Position numbers and translations under genes: made by a program. The notes beneath the pieces were generated by a model. The model saw nothing but the letters and a program-made list of their open reading frames with translations, was not told the origin of the DNA and ran no database searches. A stretch of 35,621 bases of DNA from 2-01-FULL-49-22 sp964639445 (lineage in GTDB: Bacteria > Patescibacteriota > Saccharimonadia > Saccharimonadales > UBA10212), in assembly GCA_964639445.1 (NCBI GenBank), contig CAZXDA010000003.1, positions 1 through 35,621 of the forward strand, in the 5' to 3' direction. Positions 30,972-35,621 of the stretch are shown piece by piece; the first letter of the stretch is position 1; every line of letters begins with the position of its first letter.

Positions 30972-31499
30972 CTATGTAGCCGCTGGTTCTGGGCTATGGC
31001 TGACGTGCTGTAAATAGAATTGCTCCAGCTTGCTCTGGTCAAAGTTGTTTAGGTTCATAGTCCATCCCCATGAAGCTACAGAAATAGGTGCTGGATTCTT
31101 TGACCGTTTCGTAACAACGGCTTTGGTTGGCTGAAATTTGGGATCGGAAAATGGCTGGCTGAACAAGCTCCTCAGTTTTTGAACTTGATCTGTCGGCAAG
31201 TCTGGTCTGTAGGATACCCAGATATAACCATGCTCCAGATTGTGCAACAGGTTACCATCAGGCAGTTCCTGGTTGTAGAAACCTTTTGGGGCCGGTTGCG
31301 CGTAATGATCGCCGGAACTTGGCGGGTTTGAGTTGTAGTTGACAATCGTGTCTTCTGGAACATGATTCTTTCCTAGCTCGTCATGTTGTGCGCCTAGCGT
31401 TGGCTGTTTGGGGGTCTCCTTCTTACTGGACACCATGAAGTAGCCGACGAAACCTACGACCAAAAGTGCTATCACTGAGTAAAATATTTTGCTGCTCAT
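30972..31499 (-). CDS. DUF3105 membrane-anchored protein
   Basis: This 175-aa protein has one N-terminal membrane helix (about 5-22) and an outside domain. YNSNPPSSGDHYAQPAPKGF, then LLHNLEHGYIWVSYRP and the C-terminal ISVASWGW, match the DUF3105 family, whose conserved His residues suggest metal binding though the function is unknown. ATG follows AAGGAGAG. It sits between a His-rich and a Met-rich small membrane protein in the metal cluster, 12 bp from the first. Confidence 0.85.
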   Translation of the reverse strand: MSSKIFYSVIALLVVGFVGYFMVSSKKETPKQPTLGAQHDELGKNHVPEDTIVNYNSNPPSSGDHYAQPAPKGFYNQELPDGNLLHNLEHGYIWVSYRPDLPTDQVQKLRSLFSQPFSDPKFQPTKAVVTKRSKNPAPISVASWGWTMNLNNFDQSKLEQFYLQHVSHSPEPAAT

Positions 31500-31510
31500 T
31501 TTTTCTCTCC

Positions 31511-31771
31511 TTAGTGTTTATGGTCGCCGCCATGACCATGGTCCATGCCGCCCATCATGAAAGCCATCATGAGCGTGCAGGCGACCGCAAAAAGCAGAAA
31601 GCCGACGCTGATAACACCAGTGACGACTAGTAGTAGCGCTATGGCTAGCATGGGAATGCAGCAGGCAACCATCGTCCAGCGGTGACTATGGGACCGGCCG
31701 GGGCGGCCATGCATCTTTGTTGAATCTTGTGCATGTTCAGTGGCAACGCGCGGATTGGTTATGGTGTTCAC
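31511..31771 (-). CDS. His-rich small membrane protein
   Basis: This 86-aa protein has two close hydrophobic segments (about 34-55 and 57-73) and a C-terminal metal-ligand tail MMGGMDHGHGGDHKH. The N-terminus is also His-rich (GRPGRSHSHRW). The start is GTG at 31771 with AGGAGGG ideally placed. It overlaps the upstream DUF2892 gene by 35 bp. It probably holds a metal ion at the membrane; the layout is similar to DUF2933-type small proteins, an uncertain match. Confidence 0.7.
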   Translation of the reverse strand: MNTITNPRVATEHAQDSTKMHGRPGRSHSHRWTMVACCIPMLAIALLLVVTGVISVGFLLFAVACTLMMAFMMGGMDHGHGGDHKH

Positions 31772-32051
31772 GACTCCCTCCTTTGACTTTTAGCGAAGCT
31801 GGCGTATAGCCCAGCTTTTTATAGAGAGGGCAATGGCCGGTTGCACCGGTAACGATCAGGTCTAGGCCGGCTAGAACCAAAAGTACCTCCAAGATACCCG
31901 TGACCCAGGTAGGCGATCCGGATAACAATAATATCCCGCCGATGGCGCCGGCCAGACCGATCAAGACGCGGCTAAGCCGCTCGGCTGGAGTGATATTTAC
32001 CTCCCGACGACTACCGGTACTTATGATTTCAGAATGTTGATAGTTGTTCAT
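31737..32051 (-). CDS. DUF2892 membrane protein
   Basis: This 104-aa protein has the typical DUF2892 pattern: NITPAERLSRVLIGLAGAI, two membrane helices (about 30-47 and 50-70), then VTGATGHCPLYKKLGY with the conserved Cys-Pro. Family members often sit beside rhodanese or sulfur and metal genes; the role is unknown. AGGAGG lies 7 bases upstream of the ATG. The 3' end overlaps the next gene by 35 bp. Confidence 0.88.
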   Translation of the reverse strand: MNNYQHSEIISTGSRREVNITPAERLSRVLIGLAGAIGGILLLSGSPTWVTGILEVLLVLAGLDLIVTGATGHCPLYKKLGYTPASLKVKGGSREHHNQSARCH

Positions 32052-32061
32052 TTTAATCCTC

Positions 32062-32256
32062 CTATCTCTCCCAAACGTAGCGTTCGGGAGTATCTACAAA
32101 ATGTTGTTTACAGTGACTCGAACAAAAGTAGTAGACCACCCCGTGATGCTGCACGTGGTGATGGCTCTGCCTTTGATCAACATCCATGCCACAGACTACG
32201 TCAAGCGTCATGTGCTCGGTTATTGATTGTTTTCTAGGTTCTTTTACAGTCTTCAT
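32062..32256 (-). CDS. YHS-domain protein
   Basis: This 64-aa stand-alone YHS domain has VCGMDVDQ, the His run SHHHVQHHG, then VVYYFCSSHCKQHFVDTPERY. The three Cys and the aromatic/His pattern are those of YHS domains that bind heavy metals and often form the N-terminus of copper P-type ATPases. It probably delivers metal to the ATPase encoded upstream in this cluster. AAGGAG precedes the ATG. It is 11 bp before the DUF2892 gene. Confidence 0.88.
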   Translation of the reverse strand: MKTVKEPRKQSITEHMTLDVVCGMDVDQRQSHHHVQHHGVVYYFCSSHCKQHFVDTPERYVWER

Positions 32257-32287
32257 CTCTAACTCCTTAGTTAAATTACTAGATGGC

Positions 32288-32313
32288 AGGTAAGCCCCAA
32301 ATCAGGCTCACCT
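32288..32313 (-). other. Imperfect hairpin in front of the YHS gene
   Basis: AGGTAAGCC (32288-32296) and GGCTCACCT (32305-32313) pair over 9 bp with one mismatch in the 71-bp gap between two genes of the cluster. No T-tract follows, so it could be an mRNA processing point or a leader element. Confidence 0.35.
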
Positions 32314-32327
32314 TATGGAGCTTGCGA

Positions 32328-32675
32328 TCAAAACCGGAGGTTAGCGTAGAGTTTTACTAAATCCGGCGGTCTAATGAGACTGCCAAATATGAGGCTTGCT
32401 ACCGGTTCCGTCGGCTCGGGAAATGTAAAATTTTGGACGTAATAAGGTAGCGGCGGCGGTCCGGGGTCTTGCTCATTTTCTCTAATGATTTGCTTCTGTT
32501 TTTCTGGTAGGCTGACCACCGAACTTGCACTGCAGGGTCCACAGTTGCTGACCTCGGCGTCCATACTCATACTCTGAGCGCTGGCAGCTAGGGAGGACAA
32601 AGGACTGAATAATAAGAACAGAGCAATAGCTGGCGCGTAAAAAATAATTTTTAACTTACTAACCATGCTTACCAT
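32328..32675 (-). CDS. Small secreted protein with CGPC motif
   Basis: I start at ATG 32675 (MVSMVSKLKII...), just after the upstream stop codon at 32677-32679, giving 115 aa. A clear Sec signal peptide (about 1-30, ending SLAASAQS) is followed by a short mature chain with SNCGPCSASSVVS and a Pro-rich stretch (DPGPPPLPYYVQNF). CGPC is the redox motif of thioredoxins, but the chain is far too short for that fold, so the two Cys may bind metal or form a disulfide. No family is recognised. It is part of the metal cluster. Confidence 0.6.
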   Translation of the reverse strand: MVSMVSKLKIIFYAPAIALFLLFSPLSSLAASAQSMSMDAEVSNCGPCSASSVVSLPEKQKQIIRENEQDPGPPPLPYYVQNFTFPEPTEPVASLIFGSLIRPPDLVKLYANLRF

Positions 32676-32676
32676 T

Positions 32677-33255
32677 TTAAACCCCCACCAACTCTTCCTT
32701 AACTCGCTCGCCCGGTCCATGGAGCGTCCCTTCTCCCCTGGTTAAAATTGTGAGCGCGATTGCGATCAGGCCAGTCGAGATAACAAGAGGTGCTATTACT
32801 GGCCCTGCCCATGGCACCGGGAGCAGAAAAAAGATATCCTGGCTACGGAAGGATGTCGGCCAGCCGATGACCAGACGTAAAAACACGTAGTAAAAAATAT
32901 CCCAGAGCCCAAATGCAAGCAAAAAATACGCCAATTTCTGCTTACGATTATTGCCAGCAAGTAGCGCGACACTGGTAAGCATAATTATTGTGGCCACTTC
33001 ACGGAATTGCTCGACCCGCAGAATTGAGGCGTTCCTAAGAATCTCAATCGCCGTATGTGGTTCAAGAAAGGCAATGCCTGGTACGGCGGCCAGAACATCT
33101 TCTTTATTAACATGGGTTTGGTGGTTGAAGCCGGTGCTCAAAAGATGACGCAGATAGACCACGACTGATGCCTCCACCAACCCGAAGGCGATCGCGAAGA
33201 GTGAGACCAGTAGGATTACTCTGTGTTTTCGGCTTATGCCACTCCCTAATAACAT
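32677..33255 (-). CDS. Multi-pass membrane protein, unknown function
   Basis: This 192-aa protein has about five hydrophobic helices. It has EASVVVYLRHLL, REVATIIMLTSVALLAG and FGLWDIFYYVFLRLVIGWP, a combination I recall from a widespread uncharacterised membrane family (often near cytochrome or metal genes), without a known role. It lies 7 bp after the P-type ATPase stop and is therefore co-transcribed. G-rich sequence (GGGGGAGGG) stands about 13 bases before the ATG. Confidence 0.65.
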   Translation of the reverse strand: MLLGSGISRKHRVILLVSLFAIAFGLVEASVVVYLRHLLSTGFNHQTHVNKEDVLAAVPGIAFLEPHTAIEILRNASILRVEQFREVATIIMLTSVALLAGNNRKQKLAYFLLAFGLWDIFYYVFLRLVIGWPTSFRSQDIFFLLPVPWAGPVIAPLVISTGLIAIALTILTRGEGTLHGPGERVKEELVGV

Positions 33256-33261
33256 GGGCTT

Positions 33262-35529
33262 TTATACGCCCTCCCCCACTAGTTGCTTTTCGGCGCGCTT
33301 GAGTGATACGGCGTTGACCGCTACGAAGATTGAAGACATAGCCATCAAAAGCGCCGAAACTGCCGGTGGCAACTCAATCTTAAATGCCGGGTATAACACG
33401 CCGGCAGCAATTGGGATCGCCGCTAAGTTATAAACGCTGGCCCACGCCAGATTTTGTTTCATTTTGCGCACAGTGGCCTTACTCAACTTAATGGCGCTGA
33501 GTACATCCTTCGGATTAGACTTCATCAGTACTATTTTGGCGGTTTCAATGGCTACATCTGTTCCGGCGCCGATGGCTATACCTATATCGGCTTGAGCTAG
33601 GGCTGGCGCATCATTAACGCCGTCGCCGACCATCGCCGTAAATTTGCCTTCGTCTTGCAGTTTTTTGACGTATCTGGCTTTATCGGCCGGTAATACCTCA
33701 GCAAAGAACCTGTCTATTCCTAATTGTTTGGCGATAGCTGCAGCAGTTTGCTGGTTGTCGCCCGTAATCATAACAGTTTCTAGGCCCAGCTGCCTCATGG
33801 CGTCAATCGCCGGCTTGGCGCTGGCCTTTGGCGTATCGGCTGCGGCTATGGCTCCAGTCAGCTTACCGTCTACAGCCGCAATCATCAGAGTTTTACCTTC
33901 GTTTAACAACTTGGAGATTTCTGCCTGCAGCGGCGTTAGAGATACCTTGCGATCGTTCATCAACTTAACTGTACCGACTAGAACTTTTTTGCCGTCTACC
34001 AGTGCTTCCACGCCGTGGCCCTCGATATTGTTAAAGTTTTTTGGTTCTGGCACGGCCACTTTCATTTGGTCGGCAGCATCAAGCACTGCCTGAGCCAGTG
34101 GGTGGCTGGAAGCCGACTCAGCAGCAGCAACATAACGAACTAAATCCTGCTTGCTAATACTGCCGGCAACCATATCAGTGATTTTCGGTTTACCCCCTGT
34201 AAGCGTGCCGGTTTTGTCTAAAACCACGGCTTGGATTTTGCTGGTCTGCTCAAGCGTAGCCGCGTCTTTTATAAGGATATTATGCTTGGCACCCAGCCCC
34301 GTGCCAACGGCCACCGCTGTTGGCGTAGCCAAGCCCAAGGCGTCCGGGCAGGCGATCACTACTGTCGATATGGCGAAGCCAAGAACTGTCAGGAACGGCT
34401 GGTTGGAAAGCAGTGTCCAGACTATAAATGTAGTAAGGCCCGCCCCGACCGCCAGAATAACCAGATAGCCGGCAAACTTATCGGCCACTCGCTGGCCGGG
34501 AGCTTTAGAGTTTTGGGCCGTTTCCACCATTTTGACGATTTGGGCGAGAGCCGTGTCGCTGCCGACTTTGGTAGCCTTAAAGCGCACGGCGCCCGATTTA
34601 TTGATTGAGCCGCCGATTACCGGATCACCCGGCTTTTTATCTACCGGCAATGACTCGCCGGTCACCAGCGCCTCGTCGATTGATGTTTCGCCTTCTGTTA
34701 CCTCGCCATCCACCGGTACTTTATCGCCCGGTTTTAAAACTACAATGTCGCCAACCTTGACTTCGCTGGTCGATACCATAATCTCCTGGCCATCGCGCAG
34801 CAGACGGGCCTGCGGCGGCGTTAGATCAAACAGCGCTTGCAGGGCGTCGGTAGTACCGCGCCGGGACTTCATTTCCATCCAGTGACCAAACAGCACGAAG
34901 GTGATCAGAAAGGCCGCGGCGTCAAAATAGGTGTCTTTGCTGCCCGCAAAAGTCAAATACACGCTGGCAAAATAGGCCGCGCTAATGCCGACGGCAATCA
35001 GCACGGCCATGTTGAGAATTCTATCTTTCAGCGCGTAATAAGTGGAGTACAGGAATATCCAGCCAGCGTAGAAAAATACCGGCGTGGTCAGGATCAGCGA
35101 GATCCAATTAGCCGGTCCGGGCGGCTGCAGGCCAAGTTTGTCGCCCAGAGGCGAGTACAGCACGATCGGCAAGGTCAAAATCAACGAAAAGAAGAACTTG
35201 CCTCTGATGTCGAGCTCCATCATTTTAGCCATCTCGCGGCCAGCTAGTCCGGTATGGTCCATGCCCATGGTCATAGTCATGCTCATTTTGAACTTTTGCC
35301 AGCGAGTCATTTTGCCGCTCATCACCATAGCGTGACCGTCATGCTCCTGATGCTGAGCCCCCATAGCCGGTTCGTAACCTATATCAACGAGGTCTCCCGG
35401 CTTGATTTTTTTAGGCTCAAGCGCCATGCCGCACTTTGGGCAGCGTCCTTCTTCCTGGCTAATAACCTCCGGATGCATCGGGCAACTATAAACGACCCTT
35501 TTATGATTATGGTTGTGGTTTTCATCCAT
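33262..35529 (-). CDS. copB: Heavy-metal P1B-type ATPase (CopB-like)
   Basis: This 755-aa ATP-driven metal exporter starts with an N-terminal His-rich tail and a heavy-metal-binding domain (YSCPMHPEVISQEEGRCPKCG). It then has the membrane region, actuator (VTGESLPVDK), the metal-site helix with CPDALGLATPTA (about 393), the phosphorylation motif DKTGTLTG (about 438), HP in SSHPLAQAV, VMITGDNQ and MVGDGVNDAPAL. The last helices contain YNLAAIP and MSSIFVAVNA, closest to CopB (P1B-3), but the metal site reads CPD where CopA has CPC and CopB CPH. I start at ATG 35529 because GAGAGGG lies 7 bases upstream. Cu or Ag is the likely cargo. Confidence 0.92.
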   Translation of the reverse strand: MDENHNHNHKRVVYSCPMHPEVISQEEGRCPKCGMALEPKKIKPGDLVDIGYEPAMGAQHQEHDGHAMVMSGKMTRWQKFKMSMTMTMGMDHTGLAGREMAKMMELDIRGKFFFSLILTLPIVLYSPLGDKLGLQPPGPANWISLILTTPVFFYAGWIFLYSTYYALKDRILNMAVLIAVGISAAYFASVYLTFAGSKDTYFDAAAFLITFVLFGHWMEMKSRRGTTDALQALFDLTPPQARLLRDGQEIMVSTSEVKVGDIVVLKPGDKVPVDGEVTEGETSIDEALVTGESLPVDKKPGDPVIGGSINKSGAVRFKATKVGSDTALAQIVKMVETAQNSKAPGQRVADKFAGYLVILAVGAGLTTFIVWTLLSNQPFLTVLGFAISTVVIACPDALGLATPTAVAVGTGLGAKHNILIKDAATLEQTSKIQAVVLDKTGTLTGGKPKITDMVAGSISKQDLVRYVAAAESASSHPLAQAVLDAADQMKVAVPEPKNFNNIEGHGVEALVDGKKVLVGTVKLMNDRKVSLTPLQAEISKLLNEGKTLMIAAVDGKLTGAIAAADTPKASAKPAIDAMRQLGLETVMITGDNQQTAAAIAKQLGIDRFFAEVLPADKARYVKKLQDEGKFTAMVGDGVNDAPALAQADIGIAIGAGTDVAIETAKIVLMKSNPKDVLSAIKLSKATVRKMKQNLAWASVYNLAAIPIAAGVLYPAFKIELPPAVSALLMAMSSIFVAVNAVSLKRAEKQLVGEGV

Positions 35530-35551
35530 AGGCAATCCCTCTCTCTTAATT

Positions 35552-35620
35552 CTACAGGTTTAACAGCCCTTCGAACGATGGTTGTGGCCAATGGCCTGGC
35601 TCTGGCTTTATTTCGCTGGA
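35552..35620 (-). CDS. C-terminal end of an upstream gene (partial)
   Basis: A minus-strand frame running off the window end gives 22 residues, ending PGHWPQPSFEGLLNL before TAG at 35552-35554. The 22-bp gap to the ATPase start would make it the first visible gene of the metal cluster. It is too short to identify; a competing frame is open through the ATPase start, so this is a weak call. Confidence 0.3.
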   Translation of the reverse strand, partial: SSEIKPEPGHWPQPSFEGLLNL

Positions 35621-35621
35621 T

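Noticed and set aside
33644..34885. Long + strand ORFs opposite the P-type ATPase
   Set aside because: They are low-complexity Ser/Ala/Thr translations antisense to a conserved gene with all motifs present.
35379..35591. 70-codon minus-strand ORF overlapping the ATPase start
   Set aside because: It overlaps the conserved metal-binding domain in another frame and has no ribosome site.
30416..35621. Genomic island integrated at tRNA-Ala
   Set aside because: The cluster lies on the 5' side of the tRNA; there is no integrase and no visible direct repeat of the tRNA 3' end, so integration is not supported.

Overview
The window reads as chromosomal DNA of a small-genome bacterium, most likely a member of the Candidate Phyla Radiation (Patescibacteria). 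This is inferred from gene style, not from a search. Ribosomal and RNA-processing proteins are short or altered: L32 has no zinc cysteines, the F1 delta subunit is 130 aa, and the primary-type sigma factor is 279 aa without region 1.1. NusB ends in the palindrome-encoded tail FAKATEDK, a type of tail I associate with CPR proteins. Heptanucleotide tandem repeats occur in and between genes, and there is a very large multi-domain surface protein. TGA is a normal stop codon (atpF, atpG, atpD), so the code is the standard bacterial one.

Region 1 (1-4838, + strand) is the distal part of an F1Fo ATP synthase operon: atpF (end only), atpH, atpA, atpG, atpD, atpC. The genes overlap or abut, except for a 178-bp atpG-atpD linker. 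That linker can fold almost completely. One 15-bp stem would bury the Shine-Dalgarno sequence and AUG of atpD, and a competing hairpin would release them. The 5' arm of the whole fold begins inside the atpG stop codon. I consider this the most interesting object in the window: a candidate translation-coupled RNA switch.

Region 2 (4968-12011) holds a small basic protein, an unexplained structured interval ending in a T-tract, a membrane-anchored alpha/beta hydrolase with a possible frameshift, a two-gene acyl-activation/membrane-acyltransferase pair, the sigma factor, tRNA-Gln, a membrane protein, Mn-type superoxide dismutase and another membrane protein. Region 3 (12061-22748, nearly all minus strand) is informational and cell-wall housekeeping: trmD, khpA, rpsP, rnc, a Nudix hydrolase, nusB, rpmF, leuS (with a Nudix-like domain inserted after its editing domain), ddl, a membrane-anchored MurF-like ligase and an alpha/beta hydrolase. 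A 94-aa gene on the + strand lies between trmD and khpA. Most of the repeats are here.

Region 4 (22837-30411, + strand) is a three-gene unit. It encodes a 1867-aa surface protein (about 14 propeller-like repeats inserted into a split LamG-type domain, then about six FN3-like domains), followed directly by a LolD/MacB-type ABC ATPase and a MacB/FtsX-type permease. Region 5 (30416-35621, minus strand) starts with tRNA-Ala and continues with an accessory metal-handling cluster: a CopB-like P1B ATPase with an unusual CPD motif, a YHS protein, a DUF2892 protein, His-rich and Met-rich small membrane proteins, a DUF3105 protein and two further membrane or secreted proteins. No gene-free stretch exceeds 300 bases; the longest are 13029-13232, 2886-3063 and 5151-5323, and each holds predicted structure. 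I saw no CRISPR array, transposase or integrase.
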